From the NCBI GenBank assembly GCA_003153915.1, contig PMBX01000175.1:22214-49464 (forward strand): DNA of 27,251 bases, in the 5' to 3' direction. Below, piece by piece: positions 15,289 through 23,831 of the stretch. Source of the DNA: Phycisphaerales bacterium (GTDB lineage: Bacteria; Planctomycetota; Phycisphaerae; SM23-33). The number at the start of each line of letters is the position of its first letter. The first letter of the stretch is position 1. Made by a program: the position numbers and the translations under genes. Below the pieces are notes generated by a model. It had not been told where the DNA came from and did no database searches. It saw only the letters and a list, made by a program, of their open reading frames with translations.

Positions 15289-15846
15289 ATGTTGACGGTC
15301 AAACAGTTGAAGAAGGCCCAGGCCCGCGCTGCCGGGATGATGAAAGAGGCGGGCATTGTCCTGACGCCGCTGGAACGGGCGCACATCGAGGTCGCCGATT
15401 TCGGCTTGGACGATCTGGAACGCACCGGCCTGGAGATCGTGACCTACGTGAACACCGACCGCTACTGCGCCAAGGAACTGGTGTTGTTCCCGCGGCAGAC
15501 CTGTCCGGAGCATCGGCATCCGAGCGTGGACAGCGGGGCGGGGAAGATGGAGACCTTCCGCTGCCGCCGCGGCAGAGTGTGGTTGTATGTGCCTGGAAAG
15601 CGGCCGCAGCACATCAAGGCGCGAGTTCCCCAAGGCGCGTACACCGTTTTCCATGAAATCGAGCTTCGCCCCGGCAGGCAATACACCATAGCCTCCGACA
15701 CGCTGCATTGGTTCCAGGCCGGCGCGGGTGGCGCGATCGTATCGGAGTTCTCCAGCACCAGCCGCGACGAGGCCGATTTCTTCTCCGATCCGCGAATCGA
15801 GCGGATACCCAAGGTGGCCAAGCAGCCCGCCAAACACCGCCGTTGA
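15289..15846 (+). CDS. D-lyxose ketol-isomerase (cupin; may also act on D-mannose)
   Basis: This 185-residue cupin resembles Bacillus subtilis YdaE and related D-lyxose isomerases along its whole length. Shared blocks include YVNTDRYCAKELVLFP, QTCPEHRHP, ETFRC and TLHWFQAG. The metal ligands would be H75, H77, E88 and H140. The reaction is D-lyxose to D-xylulose; several members also convert D-mannose to D-fructose. ATG 15289 has GGAGG with 7-base spacing. It follows the PfkB kinase on the same strand and faces the GH38 alpha-mannosidase with only 20 bp between the stops. The short C-terminal tail is basic (KQPAKHRR). Family assignment is firm; the physiological substrate is inferred from neighbours. 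Confidence 0.93.
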   Translation: MLTVKQLKKAQARAAGMMKEAGIVLTPLERAHIEVADFGLDDLERTGLEIVTYVNTDRYCAKELVLFPRQTCPEHRHPSVDSGAGKMETFRCRRGRVWLYVPGKRPQHIKARVPQGAYTVFHEIELRPGRQYTIASDTLHWFQAGAGGAIVSEFSSTSRDEADFFSDPRIERIPKVAKQPAKHRR

Positions 15847-15866
15847 GCGGGGGGCGCGCCCTGTCC

Positions 15867-18578
15867 TCACGTCAGCCGTAACGTGACGATCTTCTTGGCG
15901 GCCAGAGTCAGTGAAACCACGCCGTCAATGATAGGCCCGCCCTTGCCCAGGGGGTTGCTTTCCATGTCCACGGGCTGGAAATGAGTATATTTCCGTGCCC
16001 AGCCGCTCGCCTGGCCCAGCCGCAAGGCCGCCTTGGCGGTCAGCTCGGCCGGGTTGAACAGGCGGACCTCCAGCGCATCCCCCACCTGCCTGGTGCTGGT
16101 GACGACGGCAGGCCCGTCCAGGCATAGCAGCCCGCCGGCCGGCGGAAGGGTTTCGCCTTCGCGAGATTCATCGATGTCGCGCGGGCGCAACTGCACGTTG
16201 CGCAGACCCGCGCAGATCCGCTGGCCCATCCTACATAAGCGCGAACGATCCGGCTGGCCATCTAGCGGTACGAGCCAGTAGCGGAACATGTGCCTGCCGC
16301 GCAATTGCCCGGCGGGTTGTCCCTCGGTGAACACCGTTCGCCTGGTGGCGCGAAGGAGCGTCAGGGCGATTGGGCGATGTGGAAGGTCGCGCACGGCGGA
16401 CTCCAGAAGCCCCGCAGCCACTACCGCCAAACCGTGGCTGTCGTCATGCACCGCCGTCCAACTCTGTTGAGGCTTGGTCTCCACTTCCAGTTCGCGATAC
16501 TGGTGGTTGTCCCCTCGCAGCGCGATGGGGCGGCGGATGACGTCGAATTGGCTGTCGGCAAGATACGTGTCGGTCTCCACACCGGTGGGAATCAGCACGC
16601 GGAGCCGGTGATCGTCGGCCTGGTTGTCAACCGTCGTCTCGACTTCCAGATGGTCCTGCCCAGCACGTAGCGTAACCCTGCTGTCGAGGACCAATTCGGC
16701 GAAGTCCTCCGACCGCCGCATGTTCGGGAAGCAGAATTCCCGCGGCACGCGCATCGTCGTGCGAATGCGGAAGCTGGTTTGCATCGGTCCGTCGTGCAGC
16801 AGCGACACATCAGCGCCGCAGGCGGTGGAGACGAACGACTGGTCGTTTACGGCGACGCCGTGATACCAGCCGTCGCCGATATCAGCGCAGTCCTCGAAGG
16901 CCATAAGGCCCTGGTAGGTCCGGCCCGTGCGGCGGTCGGTGAGGTTCAATGTCCCATTGGCGTTGATCTCCACGACAAGATGTTCATTGGCCATGGATCG
17001 TTCGCTGGTGGCCAGGCCGGGCTGGTCAGGATGCCGGAACAGCGAACCATTCTCGCGGACGGCGCGGACAGTCAGTGCGACGTACCCCATCGCCGGAATG
17101 GACAACGGCAGTGCCACCGACACGTCGTTGGTACGATAACCCTCGGGGAACTTGGTATCGTGCGGGTGGACCTTCATGCGGTTGGCAGCCTGTGAGAGGC
17201 GCTGGTAGGCAATCTCCTTGCCATCGGGGCCAAAGACACGGAAGGCGGGCTTGGCCTCGAAGCCGAAGAACTCCTGGAAGCCCGGCCAATCCGTCGGGAT
17301 GTTCAGGGTCAGCTCCACCTTTTCCTCCAGCGGCCGGGGCATGGGATTGAACACCACTACGCGCAGTTCATCCTTGCCAATAGTCCCGGCCACCTTGGCC
17401 GCCAGCGCCGTGGTGGCCTCGGTGGAGAGCCTCTCGGCGATGGAGCGACACTGGTCGAAGCGGTACTCCATATCCTTGTGCACCTGGTCGATGGAGCAGC
17501 CGTCGATGGAGTCGTGCGGGTGATTCTGGATCAGCCATCGCCAGGCCACATCGAAATAACCGGGCGCGAACTCGGCCCCGGCGGCGGCGGATGCCAAAGA
17601 GCAGAACGGTTCGGCCCAGAGGCAAAGCAAAGTCTCGCATGCGCGGTTGGCCAGCTTGAGGTTCACCCGGCTGGACAACACGCCTGGGATCAACCACTGT
17701 TGGTCCTTGTCGCCCGGGTATCTTCCCGGTTCGCGAAGCTCACCCTCGATGATTGTCTTGATGCTGCCGCGCCCGGCGAGCATCTCGGCGCCATACTCGT
17801 CCAGACCGGCATGGATGAGTTGGCAGGGAGAGTCGCCGCGTTGGAGGATCTCGCTCATCATCGCATATGCCGGCGCGTCCCATTCCAGGTGATCCCCGCC
17901 TTCGAAGAGCAGCAGACTCTCGATATCGCTGGCCTTTGTCTCGGTGTCCAGATATTCCAGGAGTTCCTTGTGGAACCGGTCGGCTTCTAGTTTGGCGGAA
18001 TGATCCCCGCTACGGCGCACCAGAGCGGCGAAGGTGCAATAACCGATCTTGCCGAAACGATAGCAGACAATTTCCGTGCCGTCGGCCCCTCGCCAGAGGA
18101 AGTTGTGGTGCTCCGTGTTATTGGTTCCTCGCCACAGGTAGGCCGTCTCGATCCCGAAGCCGGCCAGGATTTGCGGTAGCTGGCTGTTGTGGCCGAACAT
18201 GTCGCAGGCGAAGCCAGCGCGTGAAGGCTGCCCGCCAAGCGAGGAGGCGACCTGGCAGCCCAGGCGGAGGTTGCGGACCAGCGATTCCCCGGAAACCGTG
18301 AATTCATCGGGCAGGACGTACCAGGGACCGATCCGAAGCATTCCCTTTTCGGCCAGCTTGGCGATTTCGTCCCGCCGCTGGGGGTTTATCTCGAGGTAAT
18401 CCTCGACCAGGATAGCCTGGCCGTCGGTCTGGAACGGTCCTGCCAACCTGCCGTCGGCCAGGCCAGCCAGGATGCGGTCCATCAGACGCACCAGGCGGAA
18501 CCGGAAATCCTGAAAGCTGTTGTACCACTCGCGGTCCCAATGGGTGCTCAGTACGTAGTACGCGCGGCGCTTGGCCAT
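15867..18578 (-). CDS. GH38 alpha-mannosidase (MngB-like)
   Basis: The 903-residue protein is full length for bacterial GH38. H13 and D15 in THWDREWY bind the zinc, and D126 in GFACDMFGHNSQLPQIL is the expected nucleophile. HPHDSIDGCSIDQVH further on matches the MngB-like branch and supplies the remaining metal-site histidine. The C-terminal half is the family's beta-rich domain. No signal peptide is seen (MAKRRAYYVLSTHW), so it should act in the cytoplasm on imported mannosides. ATG 18578 follows a GGAG a few bases upstream. The gene converges on the isomerase with 20 bp between stops. Exact linkage and whether the substrate is phosphorylated (as for E. coli MngB) cannot be told. Confidence 0.95.
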   Translation of the reverse strand: MAKRRAYYVLSTHWDREWYNSFQDFRFRLVRLMDRILAGLADGRLAGPFQTDGQAILVEDYLEINPQRRDEIAKLAEKGMLRIGPWYVLPDEFTVSGESLVRNLRLGCQVASSLGGQPSRAGFACDMFGHNSQLPQILAGFGIETAYLWRGTNNTEHHNFLWRGADGTEIVCYRFGKIGYCTFAALVRRSGDHSAKLEADRFHKELLEYLDTETKASDIESLLLFEGGDHLEWDAPAYAMMSEILQRGDSPCQLIHAGLDEYGAEMLAGRGSIKTIIEGELREPGRYPGDKDQQWLIPGVLSSRVNLKLANRACETLLCLWAEPFCSLASAAAGAEFAPGYFDVAWRWLIQNHPHDSIDGCSIDQVHKDMEYRFDQCRSIAERLSTEATTALAAKVAGTIGKDELRVVVFNPMPRPLEEKVELTLNIPTDWPGFQEFFGFEAKPAFRVFGPDGKEIAYQRLSQAANRMKVHPHDTKFPEGYRTNDVSVALPLSIPAMGYVALTVRAVRENGSLFRHPDQPGLATSERSMANEHLVVEINANGTLNLTDRRTGRTYQGLMAFEDCADIGDGWYHGVAVNDQSFVSTACGADVSLLHDGPMQTSFRIRTTMRVPREFCFPNMRRSEDFAELVLDSRVTLRAGQDHLEVETTVDNQADDHRLRVLIPTGVETDTYLADSQFDVIRRPIALRGDNHQYRELEVETKPQQSWTAVHDDSHGLAVVAAGLLESAVRDLPHRPIALTLLRATRRTVFTEGQPAGQLRGRHMFRYWLVPLDGQPDRSRLCRMGQRICAGLRNVQLRPRDIDESREGETLPPAGGLLCLDGPAVVTSTRQVGDALEVRLFNPAELTAKAALRLGQASGWARKYTHFQPVDMESNPLGKGGPIIDGVVSLTLAAKKIVTLRLT

Positions 18579-18598
18579 GAATGCTCTCCAATTTTTCG

Positions 18599-18614
18599 AT
18601 CTATCAATCTATCA
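18599..18614. repeat. tandem 8-bp duplication upstream of GH38 gene
   Basis: ATCTATCA occurs twice in direct tandem, about 20 bp before the mannosidase start; on the coding strand this reads as repeated TGATAGAT. It may be a slipped-strand duplication in the untranslated leader or a regulator half-site pair. Confidence 0.4.
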
Positions 18615-18657
18615 ATGGGCGGGCAAGTCCGGGTGTTAGTTTACCGTTCTTAATCAC

Positions 18658-18683
18658 ATCGTAAAGACTCCGATTTTTGTCAA
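18658..18683 (-). promoter_or_regulatory. candidate promoter for GH38 gene
   Basis: On the minus strand TTGACA stands at 18683-18678 and TACGAT at 18663-18658, a short 14-bp spacing. It lies in the 122-bp gap after the flavoprotein stop, about 80 bp before the mannosidase start, an AT-rich pocket in otherwise GC-rich DNA. Seen by eye only. Confidence 0.25.
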
Positions 18684-18700
18684 CGCGGTATTATCCTGAT

Positions 18701-19969
18701 TCATATCCGTTGTTCGCCGGCCGCGGATTGTCCCGCCAGCCAGCCGCTTGCGAAGGCCCATTGAAGGTTATACCCGCCGGTGGGCCCGTCAAGGTCCAGC
18801 ATTTCTCCGGCCAGGTGCAGGCCGGGCAACAGGCGACACTCCAGCGTCCTGGGATTTACCCCACGCAAGTCTACCCCGCCGCGGGTGACGAAGGCGGTCT
18901 CGAAGCCCTCGGTAGCCGTGACGGCCAGTTCCATCCCGCCCAGGACCTTGGCCAGCGCGTCCCGCCTGGATGCGGATAGTTGGGCGATGGCGGTTCGTGG
19001 TTCCACTCCGGCCTGTTCACAGACAACATCGCATAGCGACCGCGGCAGGAGCTTGGCCAGCAGACCGGCCACGCCGCGACGCCCCGCCGATCCGCGCCAA
19101 GCATCCAGTTGTACCCCCCATTGGCTTGCGTCCATTCCGGCAACCGGTTCGACGCGGAGCGGCACGGGACCGCGTCGCAACAACTCCGATACCGCACCGG
19201 AGATATCCAGTACTGCCGGGCCGGACAGGCCGCGGTGGGTGAACAGGACTCCGCCATGCCGGCCAGCCTTGTCTTGCCCGCGCGCCTCGATCCACACGCG
19301 GGCGATTGGCAGGCTCACGCCGGCCAATCGCGCAGGCCAACGCTCGCTGGTAATCAGCGGAACCAGCGCGGGCAGCGGCGGGCGAATCTCCAGGCCCCCC
19401 TGGCGGGCCAGGGGAAAGCCGCCTCCGGTTCCGCCCAGCTTGGGCCAGCTTTGTCCTCCACAGGCCAGTACGACTTTGGCGGCAGCGATGCGGTCCCTTG
19501 GGGACAGGTCCAGTCCCGCCAATTTACCGGTCTCGATCCATAATTGGCGGACCGGGCAACCGAGTCGAATCGCCACACCGAGCTGCTCGATGCGCCGCCA
19601 CAGCGCCGCCTGAACGTCGGCGGCGCGTTGGCTGGCTGGGTAAACTTCCCCGCCCTCGCCGACGGCCGTCGGGACTCCCCATTGCACCAGCCCCCGCCGC
19701 AAGTCCGCCGGGGACAGTGCCCCCATCGCGGGCACGATGAACCGACCCTGGCGGCCGAATGCCTTGATGTAATCCGCCAAGGGGGCCAGGTTTGTCAGGT
19801 TGCACCGTCCGCCGCCACTGGCGAGGACCTTCAGCCCCGGACGGTCCATCTGTTCCAGGAGCGCGACGCGCCGCCCTTGACTGGCGGCGGCGATGGCGGC
19901 CGTTTGCCCGGCCGCCCCGGCCCCGACAACCGCCACGTCGAACGTTGCGTTGGAAGTTGGACAACGCAT
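18701..19969 (-). CDS. HI0933/BaiN-family FAD flavoprotein
   Basis: The 422-residue protein has the dinucleotide motif VVGAGAAGQTAA (14-25, GxGxxG) and the family hallmark SGGGRCNLTN. Its C-terminus carries FVTRGGVDL, NPRTLECRL and HLAGEMLDLDGPTGGYNLQWA, all diagnostic of the HI0933 family of soluble flavoproteins. A few relatives act as reductases on bile-acid or other enones, but most have no known substrate. The ATG at 19969 lacks a visible ribosome binding site; the dinucleotide fold begins only ten residues in, so no much later start is possible. It lies between the lyase-FGE gene and the mannosidase on the same strand, with no clear functional tie to either. Confidence 0.92.
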   Translation of the reverse strand: MRCPTSNATFDVAVVGAGAAGQTAAIAAASQGRRVALLEQMDRPGLKVLASGGGRCNLTNLAPLADYIKAFGRQGRFIVPAMGALSPADLRRGLVQWGVPTAVGEGGEVYPASQRAADVQAALWRRIEQLGVAIRLGCPVRQLWIETGKLAGLDLSPRDRIAAAKVVLACGGQSWPKLGGTGGGFPLARQGGLEIRPPLPALVPLITSERWPARLAGVSLPIARVWIEARGQDKAGRHGGVLFTHRGLSGPAVLDISGAVSELLRRGPVPLRVEPVAGMDASQWGVQLDAWRGSAGRRGVAGLLAKLLPRSLCDVVCEQAGVEPRTAIAQLSASRRDALAKVLGGMELAVTATEGFETAFVTRGGVDLRGVNPRTLECRLLPGLHLAGEMLDLDGPTGGYNLQWAFASGWLAGQSAAGEQRI

Positions 19970-20028
19970 GACGGAAAACTTAGAACGTGTGCATGAGAAT
20001 TACACGGCGCCGGTAAAGTTCGCCGCCA

Positions 20029-22362
20029 TCACTTGACCTCCAACACCATTCGGAATCCAAAGGGATTCTTGGGCACGTAGCGATACCGGCTTGCGGATCG
20101 CAGATACTCCGGCCTGGACATCCACGACCCGCTCCTGAGAACCTTCATGTGCGATTGATATGCCTTTTCTTTCTTGGGGTCCGGTTCCGGCGGGCCTATG
20201 GGATCCGTAACGGGTCCCTTGGGGTATTGTTCGGCGTACAGGTCATAGCACCATTCCCATGCATTTCCGTGCATGTCATAGAAACCCCATGGATTGGGCG
20301 GGAAGCTTCGCACGGGCATGAACCCAGTATGCGTAATGCCGGGCTGGCCAGCGCCGTAGAAATACTTGCCCTCGTAGGCGGCCTGGTCGGTGGAAATCGT
20401 CTTGCCTGTGTAGAAAGGGGTGGTCGTGCCGGCGCGGCAGGCGTATTCCCATTCGGCCTCGGTGGGCAGGCGGAAGCGGATGCCGGTCTTTTCCGACAGC
20501 TTCAGGCAGAATTCACCGGCCTCCACCCAGTTGACCTGGGCTGGATGCAGATTTTCCGGGCCTTGCGACGGCTTCCCGCCCATGATGGCTGAGTATTGTT
20601 CCGCTGTGACCTCGGTGACGCCCAAATAGAAAGGCCGTGTGATCGTCACCTGGTGTTGCAATTCCTCATCCTCCCTGGAGAGTTCATCAGGTGGCGAACC
20701 CATCATGAATGTCCCTGGATGAACAAGTAACAGGTCCATCTTCACGCCGTTGCCTAAATCCACGGAGCGGGTGTTGGGAAGCGTTTTAGCCTGGTCGGGA
20801 CTGATGGGACCGATGGTAGGTTTGAGCAATGCGGTCAGCTCCACCGTGCGATCAACGAGTGTATCCTGACGTCCCTCCGTTACTGAGCGAGCTTCGCCCG
20901 TGATCCGCTTGACCTCTTGCATTACCTTCGCCCGGTCAACCGTGGGGGGCTTGGGCCAACCGCCCGCCGGGGTGGGCACGAGGCTGTTGATGTACACCTC
21001 GATATTGGTGTAGCCGCTGCCGTCCTTGCTGGGCAGGCTTGCGTCGTTGGGGTCATTGGGGTTGAGGCCGTGGGCCTTCTCCCACTTATCCGGCATGCCG
21101 TCGGAGTCGCTGTCGAGAGGGGCCTCGCCGGCAGCCAATTCTGGCCAGCCGCCCACGTCGTTCTGGGAGTCGATGATCGCGCCGGTTCCGTTCCTAATCT
21201 GCTCGACGACCAGCTTGTCGATGCGGTCTCGTCGAGGCAGGTTAGCGCCGCCGTTATCCAACACCTGTTGGTAAGCGATCTCGGCGGAGGTGGTTGTGAC
21301 TGGAATCGTCGGCAGGGGCTGTTCCAGTCCCGCCTTCTCCCGCAATTTCTGGTCGCGCAGTCCGCCGGGGTACCACATCATCAGCCAATTGTTGTATTTG
21401 GCGGCTTCATTGCTTTCCAACACGTTGCCTTCCAGATATGCCTTCGCCGGACCGCTGAGGTCGAAGGCAAACATACGCCTCTGGGGTGCGGTGGAAGGCC
21501 CGGGCTTGAGGTAGTTGCCGATGTAGTTCATTCGTATCGGGTCGCCGGCATTGTAACCAGCCCGGTTGCCCCAGTTGTAGATGACGTTATTGCGGAAATC
21601 TAGGTATACGCTGTCGGCAGGACGGGGAGCACGGCTTGCGCAATGCGCGTAGATGTTGTGGTGCCAGGAGATCGCGCCTTCTCCCTCGATGAGGGAACCC
21701 AGCCCGTGCTCGCCCTTCTTGTGGTAGGAACGGTTGAGGGGAAGTTCGACGAAGGTCCACTGGACCGTCGTGTTGTCAATTTCCAGGGTACTGAGGCACT
21801 CGTCGACGCTCCAACTGACCGAGCAGTGATCGATGACGATGTTATTGCCGCCGAAGACGCAGAAACCGTCGATCTCGCCCTTGGAAATATCACCAGGGCG
21901 AATACGCAGGTAGCGGAGGATCATCTCCTTGCCACCACCGATGAACATGGGTTCCCCCTTGACGCAGATACCGCCACCTGGGGCGGTCTGCCCAGCGATG
22001 GTCAGATAGGGCTTTGTGATGTTCAGGGCTTGCTTCAGATTGATGGTTCCTCCGGTGCGGAAGACGATGGTCCGCGGGCCGTCGGCATCGACGGCGGCGC
22101 GGAAGCTGCCGGGAATGGGGGCCTCGCCCTTGGAGGCGTCGTAGTCCGCCACGGTGGTCACCACCAAGACCTTGCCGCCTCTGCCGCCCTTGGTGTACAT
22201 ACCGAAGCCCTCGGCGCCGGGAAATGCCGGGACCACCCCGGCGGGCGCCGTCTTTTGTGCCGTCACGACCGGTCCGACCGGTCTGGCGGCGCAGCCCATC
22301 ATCATCGTGGCCAGTATCGCCAACCAGGCGATGGTAGTCGTTATTGGTTTCGCATTGCCCAT
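20029..22362 (-). CDS. lipoprotein: PL1-like pectate lyase fused to FGE/SUMF1-like domain
   Basis: The 777-residue protein starts with a signal peptide ending MMGC (Cys24), a probable lipobox. Residues about 40-400 form a right-handed beta-helix lyase of the PL1 pectate-lyase type: IDHCSVSW (177-184), HHNIYAH (234-240) and the basic SRAPR (243-247). A calcium-type repeat DSDSDGMPD (417-425) with GLNPNDPND follows, as in many secreted lyases. Residues about 540-777 form an FGE-sulfatase/SUMF1-like domain: RLPTEAEWEYACRAG, WGFYDMHGNAWEW and LRSGSW. The catalytic cysteine pair of true FGE is absent from the C-terminal segment, so this part is unlikely to make formylglycine. I chose ATG 22362 because AGGAG precedes it; the frame upstream to 22887 is a shadow of the kinase gene. 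Confidence 0.9.
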   Translation of the reverse strand: MGNAKPITTTIAWLAILATMMMGCAARPVGPVVTAQKTAPAGVVPAFPGAEGFGMYTKGGRGGKVLVVTTVADYDASKGEAPIPGSFRAAVDADGPRTIVFRTGGTINLKQALNITKPYLTIAGQTAPGGGICVKGEPMFIGGGKEMILRYLRIRPGDISKGEIDGFCVFGGNNIVIDHCSVSWSVDECLSTLEIDNTTVQWTFVELPLNRSYHKKGEHGLGSLIEGEGAISWHHNIYAHCASRAPRPADSVYLDFRNNVIYNWGNRAGYNAGDPIRMNYIGNYLKPGPSTAPQRRMFAFDLSGPAKAYLEGNVLESNEAAKYNNWLMMWYPGGLRDQKLREKAGLEQPLPTIPVTTTSAEIAYQQVLDNGGANLPRRDRIDKLVVEQIRNGTGAIIDSQNDVGGWPELAAGEAPLDSDSDGMPDKWEKAHGLNPNDPNDASLPSKDGSGYTNIEVYINSLVPTPAGGWPKPPTVDRAKVMQEVKRITGEARSVTEGRQDTLVDRTVELTALLKPTIGPISPDQAKTLPNTRSVDLGNGVKMDLLLVHPGTFMMGSPPDELSREDEELQHQVTITRPFYLGVTEVTAEQYSAIMGGKPSQGPENLHPAQVNWVEAGEFCLKLSEKTGIRFRLPTEAEWEYACRAGTTTPFYTGKTISTDQAAYEGKYFYGAGQPGITHTGFMPVRSFPPNPWGFYDMHGNAWEWCYDLYAEQYPKGPVTDPIGPPEPDPKKEKAYQSHMKVLRSGSWMSRPEYLRSASRYRYVPKNPFGFRMVLEVK

Positions 22363-22445
22363 GACCCTTCTCCTATGTTGTTCCTGTTGGGTGAATGATG
22401 ATACATGACCCATCGCCCGGCTGTCCAATCCTCCGGCGCGCCATC

Positions 22446-23831
22446 TTACCATTTCATGCCTGTCGGTGAAAAAGCCGCCGGCCCGGGACGGGTAAGGAAA
22501 AAACTCGAATGCTCCGCCGTGGGGCGGAAGGCTTGCCGGTAATCCTGTTCCCAGCGGTCCAAAAACCACCGGGACTTCTCCACGGGAATCATCGCCCAAA
22601 CCGATCCGCCGAAGCCGGCACCAAAGGCCGAGGCGGCCACGGCGCCAAGTTGCCGGGCACTGCGGGCCAGCAAGACGGTGTTGGGAACCTGGTTGCCCAG
22701 GCATCGCTCCGCCAGTTCCTGCGACCGGTCCGCGCAGCGGCCGAATTCGGCCAGGTCGCCCCCGGCCAATGCGTCGCCGGCGGCGGGGATGATCTCGTTG
22801 CTCTCCGTCTGAAACTGCTCCAATCGACCGATCAGTTCCGCGGAAGCGTACGGGGCAATGGGGCGGGACAGCAGAATTTCCCTCCACTGAGTCAGCGATT
22901 CCGAACTACCGGCCAGCACCGCAGCCGGGGTAGGATCGTTGCGCCCGGTGGCGAGGTTCCATGCAGCCATCGCCGCGGATGCAAGAGAGGATACCCGGTT
23001 GTATTTCGCCATCGCCGACCCTGTCTTCTCCGCGCGAACACCGCTGCATCCAATGGCTAGGATTAACGCCTCAGGAAAGGGGATATTCCGTTCGCACCGC
23101 ACCGGGCGGAAGGAATACTGGCTAATCGTCTCGCGCCGGCAGCACAACATGGCTGTGTGGTCTTCACTACCACCAAAGGTCCCCACGCCTCGGTCGCCGG
23201 CCAAGGCGCGGAAATCCTGGCCGTTCTCGATGGTTCCCAGGTAACCGGCGAGGTCTTCCGGGTTTGCCAGATTCCTGCGATACGCCTCGGTTTGGCTCAG
23301 CCGGTTCAATCCTGCAAGGACCAGGAACGCCGCCGTCACCAATGCGCTGGAACTGCTCATCCCAGCGGCAGGGGGAAGATCGGAGGCGAACGCCACATCA
23401 GCCCCGCGCCACTCGATGGGGAAGTTGGCTGCCAACCGTCTGGCGACGGTCATGGGATAATTGGACCAGCTTCCCACAGGCGGACGGATGTCGGAGGCGA
23501 TGGGAAACTCCACCTGTTCACCAACCGGCGATGCGATTCGCACGCGGTTGTCGTCACGGGGCCGGGCCAACAAGCAAAAGCCCTTCTCCGTCGTCGCCAG
23601 CAGGCTTCGTCCACCGGCGTAATCGGTGTGCTTGCCGAGTATCTCGATCCTGCCGGGAACGAAAAGGGCGTGGAAGTCGCCCCCGCTCTTAGAGAATTGT
23701 CGAAGGTTTTCCCTGCACTGGCAAAACAGGGTCGCTTTCTGGCCGGCTGCGGTGGGAACCAGTCCCAAAGACACAAGGCGGGCGATCAATGCGTCGCGAT
23801 CGTCAAGGTCCCCATCGTTAAAAAGTCTCAC
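22446..23831 (-). CDS. galactokinase-like GHMP kinase, substrate uncertain
   Basis: The 461-residue cytoplasmic kinase has all GHMP motifs. The galactokinase signature is PGRIEILGKHTDYAGG (59-74), the phosphate loop is LPPAAGMSSSSAL (152-164), the probable catalytic Asp is D224 in FGGSEDH, and GAGFGGSVWAM stands near the C-terminus. Galactokinases read GEHTDY; here Lys67 replaces the Glu that, in the Lactococcus lactis and human enzymes, contacts the C6 hydroxyl of galactose. This suggests a different or acidic sugar. It would phosphorylate the anomeric carbon. The GTG start at 23831 overlaps the TGA of the nucleotidyltransferase gene (GTGA), so the two are translationally coupled downstream of a pectate-lyase gene. 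Confidence 0.88.
   Translation of the reverse strand: MRLFNDGDLDDRDALIARLVSLGLVPTAAGQKATLFCQCRENLRQFSKSGGDFHALFVPGRIEILGKHTDYAGGRSLLATTEKGFCLLARPRDDNRVRIASPVGEQVEFPIASDIRPPVGSWSNYPMTVARRLAANFPIEWRGADVAFASDLPPAAGMSSSSALVTAAFLVLAGLNRLSQTEAYRRNLANPEDLAGYLGTIENGQDFRALAGDRGVGTFGGSEDHTAMLCCRRETISQYSFRPVRCERNIPFPEALILAIGCSGVRAEKTGSAMAKYNRVSSLASAAMAAWNLATGRNDPTPAAVLAGSSESLTQWREILLSRPIAPYASAELIGRLEQFQTESNEIIPAAGDALAGGDLAEFGRCADRSQELAERCLGNQVPNTVLLARSARQLGAVAASAFGAGFGGSVWAMIPVEKSRWFLDRWEQDYRQAFRPTAEHSSFFLTRPGPAAFSPTGMKW

Noticed and set aside
14758..15870. Minus-strand frame of 370 codons across the kinase and isomerase genes
   Set aside because: Spans two recognised plus-strand genes and has no family features.
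22363..22887. N-terminal extension of the lyase-FGE frame
   Set aside because: Arg-rich, overlaps the end of the kinase gene in another frame; the ATG at 22362 has a good ribosome site and a signal peptide.
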